Below are positions 15,029-22,672 of a stretch of 34,177 bases of DNA, piece by piece. The notes below the pieces were generated by a model. That model searched no databases. It worked only from the letters and a program-made list of their open reading frames with translations, and was not told where the DNA came from. Source of the stretch: Crocinitomicaceae bacterium (GTDB lineage Bacteria; Bacteroidota; Bacteroidia; Flavobacteriales_D; Parvicellaceae); assembly GCA_002716065.1 (NCBI GenBank), contig PAZE01000040.1, positions 1 to 34,177 on the forward strand. Direction: 5' to 3'. The position numbers and the translations under genes are program-made. Each line of letters starts with the position of its first letter. Position 1 is the stretch's first letter.

Positions 15029-16242
15029 CAGTTTTTCCCTAGTTTTCCTGCAATAAACCCTGTGGTCCATGCTGCTTGAAAATTATATCCCCCAGTGATG
15101 GCATCTATATCTAATACCTCTCCAGCGAAAAATAAGTTCTTTATATATTTGCTTTCCATGGTGTTGAAATTAATACTGTCTAGACTTACTCCTCCACATG
15201 TAACAAACTCTTCTTTGAAAGTTGTTTTCCCTTTTACTTGATAAATGTCATTCGCAAGAGTATCAAGTAGCTTGTTGGTTGATTTCTTACTTAATTCATT
15301 CCACTTAGTATTAACCATTATGTTGCTTTTAGATAGTAAATGTAGCCATAGACTTGCTGGAAGGTTAAATAGTTTTGTGGAGCTTACTTTTTTTTGAGGA
15401 TTTTTGGAAATGGTGCTTTGTAATTGATCTAAAATAAGTTGGTTGTTTGAGTGATTAGTCCAATTGATTTGAATTTTGAAATTGTAGTTGAATTGATTTA
15501 AAATTCTTGCACCAATGGAGGATAATTTCAAAACAGCAGGGCCGCTCATTCCCCAATGTGTAATAAGAATTGGACCATAGGAATTGAGTTTGGTGCTTTG
15601 AATTTTTACAATAGCATTTTTAACTGAAACTCCCATTAATGAACTAATGTTGTTTTTAGGAATATTGAAAGTAAATAAAGAGGGTACAGGTGGAATTATT
15701 GAATGACCCAATTCAGCCAGCCAGTTGAGTCCATTGATTTTGGGACTTCCTCCAGTGGCAACAATAACATGGGTAAAGGATTCTTTATTGCCATTTGAGA
15801 AAGTGATTTCAAGATTTTTAGATCTTGGAGAAATTGCGATTACACCATTTTGAATTTTAATGTCAATTCCTAATCTTTTGGTTTCGTTAAGTAAGCAATT
15901 AACAATACTTTCAGATGAATCACTTTTTGGAAATACTCTATTGTCTTGTTGAGTATAAAGTGGGGTGTTTCTATTTTCAAACCACTTTATGGTGTCTTTT
16001 GTGCTAAATAGGTTAAAAGCTTTTTTAAGTTTTTTACCCCCTCTTGGGTAGGCTTTGGAGAGTTCACTTATAGAGTCGCATCCATTGGTTACATTACATC
16101 TTCCGCCACCTGAAATTTTGACTTTTGCAAGTAGTTTTTTTGATTTGTCAAATAACGTTACATTGGAATTTGGATAGTTTACTTTAACATGAATTGCTGA
16201 AAAAAAACCAGCGGCTCCACCTCCAATTACTGCAACCTTCAT
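15025..16242 (-). CDS. HI0933/BaiN-family NAD(P)/FAD-dependent oxidoreductase
   Basis: A 405-residue flavoprotein with all the family motifs: FAD-binding VAVIGGGAAGFFSAIHVK at the start, the KISGGGRCNVTNGC motif (residues ~42-55), THWGMSGPAVLKLSS in the middle, and the C-terminal FAGEVLDIDAITGGYNFQ followed by AWTTGFIAGKLG. The family is widespread. Some members (BaiN of gut clostridia) reduce bile-acid intermediates, but most have no known substrate, so no specific reaction is claimed. It lies 8 bp after the TerB-like gene, probably the same transcript. Its TAG overlaps the TAG of the convergent GldL-related gene within one CTAG. Confidence 0.92.
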   Translation of the reverse strand: MKVAVIGGGAAGFFSAIHVKVNYPNSNVTLFDKSKKLLAKVKISGGGRCNVTNGCDSISELSKAYPRGGKKLKKAFNLFSTKDTIKWFENRNTPLYTQQDNRVFPKSDSSESIVNCLLNETKRLGIDIKIQNGVIAISPRSKNLEITFSNGNKESFTHVIVATGGSPKINGLNWLAELGHSIIPPVPSLFTFNIPKNNISSLMGVSVKNAIVKIQSTKLNSYGPILITHWGMSGPAVLKLSSIGARILNQFNYNFKIQINWTNHSNNQLILDQLQSTISKNPQKKVSSTKLFNLPASLWLHLLSKSNIMVNTKWNELSKKSTNKLLDTLANDIYQVKGKTTFKEEFVTCGGVSLDSINFNTMESKYIKNLFFAGEVLDIDAITGGYNFQAAWTTGFIAGKLGKNC

Positions 16243-16250
16243 TAGTTCAG

Positions 16251-16673
16251 TTAATTATGAAAGACTTTGAAGATGTCAATTAATATTTTTTCTGGAATTA
16301 ATCCTCTTTCATGGTTATGCATTTCTTGAATTACTTTATTTATAGCTTCTTCTCTTAAACCTAGTAAAAAGCCTGCTTTTTTTAAATGGGAAAGTTCTTT
16401 TTTATCTAGTTCAAGGTCAACATTTGCCAGTAAAACTAATCTTTGGAACTGAAGAATTCTATGAGGTTCTAATTTAGGAGGGGTAAATTCAATATATTTT
16501 TTAAAAATATCATCTAGTTCTTGGTTAGAAATACCAAGAGTTTTGGCAATAATTACTAAAAATTGATATTCTTCATCTCGAACTTCTTTATCGACTCTAG
16601 AAAGCTTTATAAGTTCTTTAAGTAGGCTAAGTTTTTCGTTCATTTTTTCTTTTATTGGGTTAAAAAAATTCAA
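16251..16673 (-). CDS. TerB-like all-helical protein
   Basis: A 140-residue soluble protein predicted all-helical, with two related halves: SRVDKEVRDEEYQFLVIIAK (~23-45) and ANVDLELDKKELSHLKKAG (~85-105). This repeated pattern of an acidic loop followed by D/E-E and a helix is characteristic of TerB/DjlA-N-like folds, where the acidic residues can bind metal. The assignment is by pattern and is moderate. An internal ATG at residue 11 (16643) is an alternative start. The gene is 8 bp upstream of the HI0933-family flavoprotein gene. Confidence 0.6.
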   Translation of the reverse strand: MNFFNPIKEKMNEKLSLLKELIKLSRVDKEVRDEEYQFLVIIAKTLGISNQELDDIFKKYIEFTPPKLEPHRILQFQRLVLLANVDLELDKKELSHLKKAGFLLGLREEAINKVIQEMHNHERGLIPEKILIDIFKVFHN

Positions 16674-16770
16674 CGGGTGAATATATTAAAAGTTTCCAAC
16701 TTTGGTTGATGTACTTTTTTAAAACATAAGCTTATGTAATGAGTTTTGTAATGTAGAATTAGAAATAAAA

Positions 16771-16798
16771 AAAAGCCTGATTAATTAATCAGGCTTTT
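16771..16798. terminator. Perfect 28-bp palindromic terminator
   Basis: The 28 bases are a perfect palindrome centred on TTAATTAA, with arms AAAAGCCTGATT/AATCAGGCTTTT. On the minus strand the hairpin is followed by eight T residues in all, so it ends the transcript of the small gene at 16820-17035. It lies 21 bp past that stop. On the plus strand the T-run is only four long, so it is less likely to work that way. Confidence 0.85.
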
Positions 16799-16819
16799 AA
16801 AATTTGAAGTAATATCTAT

Positions 16820-17035
16820 TTAAGCTTTTTTTGGATACTCTTTATCAATCCATTTTGAGTTTTTAGATTCACCAAGAATGGTAACATCTTTGACTTTTTT
16901 GTATTCTTCAACAGCCTGCATCATTTCTTTTCTTGTATCTCTTCTAAGCTTAATGCCGCTGTTTGTTCCTTTGTTTCTTACTTCTAAATAATAACCATCT
17001 TTCAGGTCTGTCGGTCTTGTTGGAGGTCTTCCCAT
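16820..17035 (-). CDS. Small conserved Bacteroidota protein (MGRPPTRP type)
   Basis: I chose the ATG at 17035 (71 residues). It begins MGRPPTRPTDLKDGYYLEVR, which fits a conserved N-terminus I recognise from short uncharacterised Bacteroidota proteins; the ATG at 17074 would add 13 hydrophobic residues unlike the rest. The protein is very basic (KLRRDTRKEM) with a strand-turn-strand start and a central helix (EMMQAVEEYKKVKD), then VTILGESKNSKWIDKE. This suggests a nucleic-acid or ribosome-binding role, but that is a guess from charge alone. Monocistronic, with a strong terminator directly downstream and an AT-rich leader upstream. Confidence 0.8.
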   Translation of the reverse strand: MGRPPTRPTDLKDGYYLEVRNKGTNSGIKLRRDTRKEMMQAVEEYKKVKDVTILGESKNSKWIDKEYPKKA

Positions 17036-17190
17036 AATTGTATTTATATAAATCAAAAAAAGATTCCAATACAATACTGATAATAGCAGTACTGTGATGA
17101 AATCTTAAAATTGATCGTGATTATCTACTGCAAACTTACGATTTCTTTCTGATATAACGTAATTTTCCTGGTAATTATTTTATCTGTTGG

Positions 17191-18099
17191 TTATTGAATC
17201 CTTATTTTTTCACCAATTTTTAGAATTTTTGATGGTTTTATGGTGTTTAATTTACAAATCTTATTTAATGAAATTCCATATTTTAGGGCAAGTCCGTAAA
17301 GCGTATCACCGCTTTTAATTGTATGGTATTTTACTGAGGATGAATAAACTCTTCCATACTTTTTAGCATAGCTAAATGTGTTTCTATGAATAAATAAATT
17401 CTCAGAAAATAAACAGTTGTTTTTGAAATCAAAGATAAGTTCTGGATCTAGTGCATTTCCATAGAAACGCACCTCAAAATGTAAATGAGGGCCAGATACT
17501 CTTCCAGTAGCTCCACCTTTGCCAATGTATTGGCCAGCAGTAATTTGTTGATTGGTTGATACTTTTATTTTCCTAAGATGGGCGTAGAAGGTTTCTAATC
17601 CATTGTAATGACGGATAATAACAAGGTTGCCATAACCACCACTGTTGTACTTGGCATATCTTACAATGCCATCAAAGGTGCAAAAAATGGAGTCACTATT
17701 ATTGAACCCTAGGTCAATTCCTCTATGGTATCTTTTTCCTCTGGGACCAAATCTAGAATTGGTTTTTCCAGGGGAAGGGAGGCTGTAATTAGGGTGTTGT
17801 TCATCTACAACGCATAACCAAATACTGTCTTTAATAACCGATAAGTCGTTGTTAATGACATAGGGTTCGTAGTTGTCCCATGGTTGAGTGATTTTATTGT
17901 TAAATTCTTGATTAATAAAGCTGTCTAGTTCAGGGTTTAGTATTCCATCAAAATTTAACATGAATAGATATTCCCAGCTTTTGTTATTGTAAACTACTAT
18001 TGAATCTTTTTCAATTAAAAGCGTGTCAATAATTTGTTTGGTTTGGCTTTTTACAGAAAGCGATAAAATGGATAGTATGATGAATACATAACTTCTCAT
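17191..18099 (-). CDS. Secreted M23 (LytM-type) metallopeptidase with C-terminal LysM
   Basis: I chose the ATG at 18099 (302 residues), which opens a good signal peptide (MRSYVFIILSILSLSVKSQ). A TTG at 18111 would overlap the stop of the FkbM gene by four bases. The catalytic domain spans ~110-225 and has the zinc and catalytic residues of M23: His125 and Asp129 (HRGIDLG), His174 (YAHL), and His205/His207 (PHLHFEVR). Residues ~258-302 form one LysM domain (YHTIKSGDTLYGLALKYGIS ... KIGEKIRI), which binds peptidoglycan glycan. The expected role is cleavage of peptidoglycan cross-links in the periplasm. All active-site residues are present, so it is not one of the degenerate regulatory LytM proteins. 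Confidence 0.92.
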   Translation of the reverse strand: MRSYVFIILSILSLSVKSQTKQIIDTLLIEKDSIVVYNNKSWEYLFMLNFDGILNPELDSFINQEFNNKITQPWDNYEPYVINNDLSVIKDSIWLCVVDEQHPNYSLPSPGKTNSRFGPRGKRYHRGIDLGFNNSDSIFCTFDGIVRYAKYNSGGYGNLVIIRHYNGLETFYAHLRKIKVSTNQQITAGQYIGKGGATGRVSGPHLHFEVRFYGNALDPELIFDFKNNCLFSENLFIHRNTFSYAKKYGRVYSSSVKYHTIKSGDTLYGLALKYGISLNKICKLNTIKPSKILKIGEKIRIQ

Positions 18100-18107
18100 T
18101 GGATATA

Positions 18108-18950
18108 TCAATTGGGAGTGAAAACGTAATTATGATAGTTCTTGTTTTTCCTTCTGATGTTTACTATATCTCCTTTATTGTCAATTGAATAGGATTTATA
18201 ATTTAAAGTTTTCATTAAATTAAAAATATTATTTTTGTCTTGGCTTGAATTTTCAAGTATATCATCACTTATTTCCATGATAAAAGTAGGGTGGAATCGA
18301 TGGATGGTTTTAGTCATTCCCAGGATTGCATTGAGTTCTGCTCCTTCAATATCTAATTTAATTAGATCGATTTTAGGAACGTTGTTCAATTTTACAAAAT
18401 CATCTATTTTAATAGCCTTAACTGTTTCTTTTTCTCCAGATTCTTGTGAGTGTCTATAGATGGATGACATTCCTTTATTTTTTTTATTGGAAATAAAAAG
18501 TTCTAAATCTATATTTTTATCATATACAGCCTGGTCAATTACTGTTATGTTTTTAAGGTTATTGTTAGTGATGTTTGTATTTAAAGTTTCTCTAATATTA
18601 TCAACTGGTTCAAAAGCGAATACTTTGCCATTTTCTCCAACCAATTTGGATCCAATAAGTGTATAAGCACCAATATTTGCTCCAATATCCAAAAAAACAG
18701 CTCCTTTTCTAAGGTTCTTTTTTAAGAAATTAATTCCGTTGATATCCGAATAATCTAAAAAGTATATTTGCTGTTGAATCCAGTCGCATAGCTCTACTTT
18801 AAGTTTTAGATTACCATCATATGTAGTGTTTATTACAATAGTATCAAAAATACTTTTAGGAGAAATAAATCGTTTATATAGACCAAAATAATGCTTACGA
18901 AGAGGTTTTATTTTTAAAACAAGCTTTAATATGATGGCTAGAAGCTTCAA
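18108..18950 (-). CDS. FkbM-family SAM-dependent methyltransferase
   Basis: A 280-residue protein. The SAM-binding motif I is at residues ~86-100 (VFLDIGANIGAYTLIG), followed by KVFAFEPVD, where the acidic residue contacts the ribose. Downstream are IDLIKLDIEGAELNAILG and FIMEISDD, which complete the FkbM pattern. FkbM enzymes methylate hydroxyl groups of diverse small molecules or glycans; here the substrate is unknown. The basic N-terminus (KLVLKIKPLRKHYFGLYKRF) may lie on the membrane. The gene is the first of a two-gene unit; its TGA is 8 bp before the ATG of the M23 peptidase gene. Confidence 0.9.
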   Translation of the reverse strand: MKLLAIILKLVLKIKPLRKHYFGLYKRFISPKSIFDTIVINTTYDGNLKLKVELCDWIQQQIYFLDYSDINGINFLKKNLRKGAVFLDIGANIGAYTLIGSKLVGENGKVFAFEPVDNIRETLNTNITNNNLKNITVIDQAVYDKNIDLELFISNKKNKGMSSIYRHSQESGEKETVKAIKIDDFVKLNNVPKIDLIKLDIEGAELNAILGMTKTIHRFHPTFIMEISDDILENSSQDKNNIFNLMKTLNYKSYSIDNKGDIVNIRRKNKNYHNYVFTPN

Positions 18951-18973
18951 AATTTAATGTTTTGAGTTGTTTG

Positions 18974-18981
18974 CAAAAATA
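18974..18981 (-). promoter_or_regulatory. Candidate -7 box for the FkbM-M23 unit
   Basis: Read on the minus strand this is TATTTTTG, an exact match to the Bacteroidota -7 consensus TAnnTTTG. Transcription would begin near 18967, 17 bases before the ATG. No clear TTG lies at the -33 distance, so support is partial. Confidence 0.3.
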
Positions 18982-19112
18982 AATTTTAATTTGAAATGCT
19001 TTTAAATGTGTAAAATAATCGTTTAGGAATTCTGGTAGCTTTCCAATAATCCACCTTAATACTTTATTGCTTTTAAAATATTGATTGTATATTAATCAAA
19101 AATTCTAAACTA

Positions 19113-22100
19113 ATGAAAAATTTATCAATTACCCTTATCGCTATTTTTTCTATTTTTTCTTCCATTATTGCTCAAAAAAAAGTTGATTTAAATGTTGATA
19201 AAACACAATTTTTAATTGTAGAAAACAATCCTGATAAAATTGTTGTTAGCTCAACTATAAAAGAAATTGATTTTAAAATTGTTAAAAATCAATCTGACAC
19301 TTATTCTTCAATTCATATCCCAAGTTTTGTTACCAACCATCAGAAGGGTAGACCAGATTTACCAACACTAAACAAATTGATAGATATTCCTTATGGATCA
19401 TCTGTTCAGGTTAATGTAATTTCATTTGTAGAAGAAGAAATTATTCTTTCAGCAAATCAGTTAAATAGAATATCCCCTGCTCAACCATCTATTTCAAAAT
19501 CTGTTGATGTTTCTAAGGTTCCTTTTTATCTTAATGAAAACCTTTATGCTACTGATGCTTTCATTGAGCCTTCATTAGCAAAGGTTGTTCCTTTAGGAAA
19601 AATGAGAGGACATCAGCTTGGAAGGTTAGAGCTATGTCCCTTCAAGTATAATCCTGTTACTGGTGTCTTGAAAGTGTATTCCGAGCTCACGATTGAAGTC
19701 GTTTTTAATGGTGCTGACCACGCATTGACAAAGCAGATTCATCAAAAAAATAAATCTTCTCATTTTAACTCTTCATTTGGGAAGCTGATTAATTCTAGCC
19801 AACACCAACAAAAAGATATGCTTACTACTTATCCTATTAAGTATGTAATTGTTGCTGACCCTTCTTTTCAAGCTGCTTTGCAACCACTTGTAGAATGGAA
19901 AACAAAAAAAGGTTTTACGGTTATAGAAGCATATACTAATGATCCTGCAGTTGGAAATACTACAGCATCTATTAAATCATATCTACAAGGGCTTTACAAC
20001 GCTGGAACTGCAACTGATCCTGCACCCTCATATTTGTTAATTGTAGGTGATGTTGCTCAAGTTCCTTCTTTTAGCGGAACTACTGGAAATCATGTTTCTG
20101 ATCTATTTTATTGTGAATACGATGGTGGTGGAGATTTTTATCCCGAGCTTTATTATGGTAGGTTTTCAGCAACTAATGTGGCTCAGGTTACCAATATGGT
20201 AGATAAAACATTAGAATATGAGAAATACCTTTTTGCTGATCCTTCTTTCTTAGAGCATGCTGTTATGATTTCTGGAGTAGATGCTTCTATGGCTCCAACT
20301 TACGGAAATGGTCAAATAAATTATGGGAATACGTATTACACCAATTCTGCTCATAACATTATCTCTCATACGTATTTGTATCCTGCCTCTGGAAATAGTT
20401 CAGCTCAGATTCTTCAAGATGCAAATAATGGATCTTGTTTAATAAACTATACTGCTCATGGATACTCTGCCGGTTGGGGAGATCCATCTTTTACCTGTAC
20501 TGATGTCTACAACATGACAAATGACCACAAGACCGCATTAATGATTGGTAATTGCTGTCAGTCCAATAAGTTTGACGATCCAGAATGTTTTGGTGAGGCG
20601 CTGTTAAGAGTTCAGAACAAGGGTGCTATTGGTTATATTGGTGGTTCTAATAATACCTACTGGAATGAGGATTATTGGTGGGCAGTTGGAGCTGGGTCTA
20701 TTTCTGTTAATCCTGTATATTCTCCAACTGATTTAGGTGTCTATGATAGAACGTGGCACGATAACGGAGAGCCTTATTCAGAGTGGCATGTTACTAATGC
20801 TCAGATGATGGTGGGAGGGAATCTTGCCGTTACCCAAGCTGGAGGATCTGAGGAATATTACTATGAAATCTACCATCTTATGGGTGATCCATCATTGATG
20901 ACTTATTTTGGAATCCCCTCAGCCATGAATGTATCGCATATGTCTGCTGTTCCTGTGGGAACATCAACACTCACTGTTATGGCTGAACAAGATGCTTATG
21001 TAGCAATTTCTATGAATGGTATTTTACTTGATGCTCAATTAACTGACCCTTCAGGTGCTGTTACATTGAGTTTTCCAGCTTTTTCATCACTAGGTTCGGC
21101 TGATCTTGTAATAACAAAACAAAACAGGCAACCATACATTGGTAGTGTTCAGGTGATCAACACCAATGCTCCTTTTGTAGCTTATGATTCTCATGTTAAT
21201 CTTGATGCAACTGGGAATAACAATGGATTGGTAGATTATGGGGAGCTAATTGAAATGGATGTTACTTTAAGTAATTTTGGAATGATGGATGCCAATGGTG
21301 TTACAGCCCAGCTTTTAAGCTCTAATCCTAACATAACTATTGTTGACGATAGTGATGTTTGGGGAACTATTTCTGCAAGTGCATCACAGATGATTTCCAA
21401 TGCTTTCTCGGTTTCAATTGCCAATGATATAACCGATTTAGAAACAATTAATTATGAAATTGTTGTTTCTGATAATAATTCGAACTCTTGGACTTCTTAT
21501 TTTTCCATGATTGCTCATGCTCCTTCTTTAGAGATAGGTGAGTTAACGGTTGATGATGCATCTGGTAACAATAATGGAAGAATTGAGGCGGGTGAAACGG
21601 TTAATTTCTTATTGCCTTCAAATAACAACGGATCAAGCTCATGTACTTCTTTAACAGGAACCTTAACTTGCTCTAGTTCTTATGTTACTATTACCAATAG
21701 CTCTGTTTCTTTTGGAACTCTTGCTGCAAATACAAATGATGTAGGTAGCTTTGAAGTTATTGTTGATCAGTCAACTCCTTTTGGAGAGCTTCTTGAGTTC
21801 ACCTATCTTCTCGAAGATGGAGCTTACAGTCAGACAATAACATTTACTGAAGTTTCTGGTTTATTTTCTGAAGATTTTGAAACTGGAGATTACAATCAGT
21901 TTAATTGGAATTTAATTTCCTCTTTCCCGTGGTCTATTGACCAAAATGAGGTTTATGAAGGTTTGTATTCTTCTGTTTCTGCAAATATTAGCGACAATCA
22001 AACTTCTACAATGGAAATTGATATTGATGTGCTTTCTGCTGGTGAAATTAGCTTTATGAAAAAAGTTTCTTCAGAATCAAATTATGATTTTTTGAAGTTT

Positions 22101-22559
22101 TACATTGATGGGCAATTGCAGGGGGAATGGAGTGGTGAAGTAAATTGGTCAGCAGAAACTTTTTCAGTAGCTGCAGGTCAACATACTTTTACTTGGGTAT
22201 ACTATAAGGATGCATCAGTAAGTGATGGTGCGGATGCTGCATGGGTGGATTATATTTTATTTCCTCCTATGAATAGCACTGTTGAGTTAAAAGAAAATCT
22301 TTCTTTTTCTGACTTGACTATTTTTCCTAATCCAACTAGTGGGATAACAACCATTGAATTCAATTCTCTTATTGATTCTAAGGTGAATGTGCTATTATAT
22401 GATTCTAAAGGTAGCTTAGTAGCTATTGAAAAAGAAAATATTAACATTGGAAGTAACAATAGAACAATTGATTTGAGTGCAGTATCTCAAGGGTTGTATT
22501 TACTAACTATTTCTGATGGGTTTAATTCAGTTTCTAGGCAATTGATGGTTAAAAACTAA
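19113..22559 (+). CDS. Gingipain-like C25 cysteine peptidase, T9SS cargo
   Basis: A 1148-residue protein. Residues 1-21 are a signal peptide, then a propeptide region to ~240 with LPTLNKLIDIPYGSSVQV. The C25 catalytic domain is ~242-595. The catalytic pair is His449 (NYTAHGYSAGWG) and Cys482, the second Cys of GNCCQSNKF; the 33-residue spacing equals that of RgpB and Kgp. An Ig-like domain follows, then two related beta domains starting near 692 (GNNNGLVDYGE) and 814 (GNNNGRIEAGE), and a cleaved-adhesin/MAM-like domain (~918-1052, SEDFETGDYNQFNW). The type A T9SS sorting domain is ~1063-1148 (TIFPNPTSG ... SQGLYLLTI). Expected to act at the cell surface or be released. Specificity for Arg or Lys cannot be read. 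Confidence 0.93.
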   Translation: MKNLSITLIAIFSIFSSIIAQKKVDLNVDKTQFLIVENNPDKIVVSSTIKEIDFKIVKNQSDTYSSIHIPSFVTNHQKGRPDLPTLNKLIDIPYGSSVQVNVISFVEEEIILSANQLNRISPAQPSISKSVDVSKVPFYLNENLYATDAFIEPSLAKVVPLGKMRGHQLGRLELCPFKYNPVTGVLKVYSELTIEVVFNGADHALTKQIHQKNKSSHFNSSFGKLINSSQHQQKDMLTTYPIKYVIVADPSFQAALQPLVEWKTKKGFTVIEAYTNDPAVGNTTASIKSYLQGLYNAGTATDPAPSYLLIVGDVAQVPSFSGTTGNHVSDLFYCEYDGGGDFYPELYYGRFSATNVAQVTNMVDKTLEYEKYLFADPSFLEHAVMISGVDASMAPTYGNGQINYGNTYYTNSAHNIISHTYLYPASGNSSAQILQDANNGSCLINYTAHGYSAGWGDPSFTCTDVYNMTNDHKTALMIGNCCQSNKFDDPECFGEALLRVQNKGAIGYIGGSNNTYWNEDYWWAVGAGSISVNPVYSPTDLGVYDRTWHDNGEPYSEWHVTNAQMMVGGNLAVTQAGGSEEYYYEIYHLMGDPSLMTYFGIPSAMNVSHMSAVPVGTSTLTVMAEQDAYVAISMNGILLDAQLTDPSGAVTLSFPAFSSLGSADLVITKQNRQPYIGSVQVINTNAPFVAYDSHVNLDATGNNNGLVDYGELIEMDVTLSNFGMMDANGVTAQLLSSNPNITIVDDSDVWGTISASASQMISNAFSVSIANDITDLETINYEIVVSDNNSNSWTSYFSMIAHAPSLEIGELTVDDASGNNNGRIEAGETVNFLLPSNNNGSSSCTSLTGTLTCSSSYVTITNSSVSFGTLAANTNDVGSFEVIVDQSTPFGELLEFTYLLEDGAYSQTITFTEVSGLFSEDFETGDYNQFNWNLISSFPWSIDQNEVYEGLYSSVSANISDNQTSTMEIDIDVLSAGEISFMKKVSSESNYDFLKFYIDGQLQGEWSGEVNWSAETFSVAAGQHTFTWVYYKDASVSDGADAAWVDYILFPPMNSTVELKENLSFSDLTIFPNPTSGITTIEFNSLIDSKVNVLLYDSKGSLVAIEKENINIGSNNRTIDLSAVSQGLYLLTISDGFNSVSRQLMVKN

Positions 22560-22597
22560 TAGATTTTACAGCTTTATTTCAGTTTTTAGTTTTAATA

Positions 22598-22632
22598 TTT
22601 GTTAACATTTTTCAGTAGATATATTATATTTT
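22598..22632 (+). promoter_or_regulatory. Candidate promoter for the TonB-dependent receptor gene
   Basis: TTTG at 22598-22601 and TATATTTT at 22625-22632 resemble the Bacteroidota -33 and -7 boxes (last base of the -7 box deviates). The 23-bp spacer is at the long end. The box lies 40 bp before the ATG at 22673. The 113-bp spacer after the protease gene has no clear terminator, so readthrough is also possible. Confidence 0.25.
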
Positions 22633-22672
22633 AAATGTAAAATCGATTAGATTTAGTCTGTAAATTTCTACT

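Noticed and set aside
18235-18666. Two adjacent plus-strand frames opposite the FkbM gene
   Set aside because: Antisense shadows of a gene with complete methyltransferase motifs.
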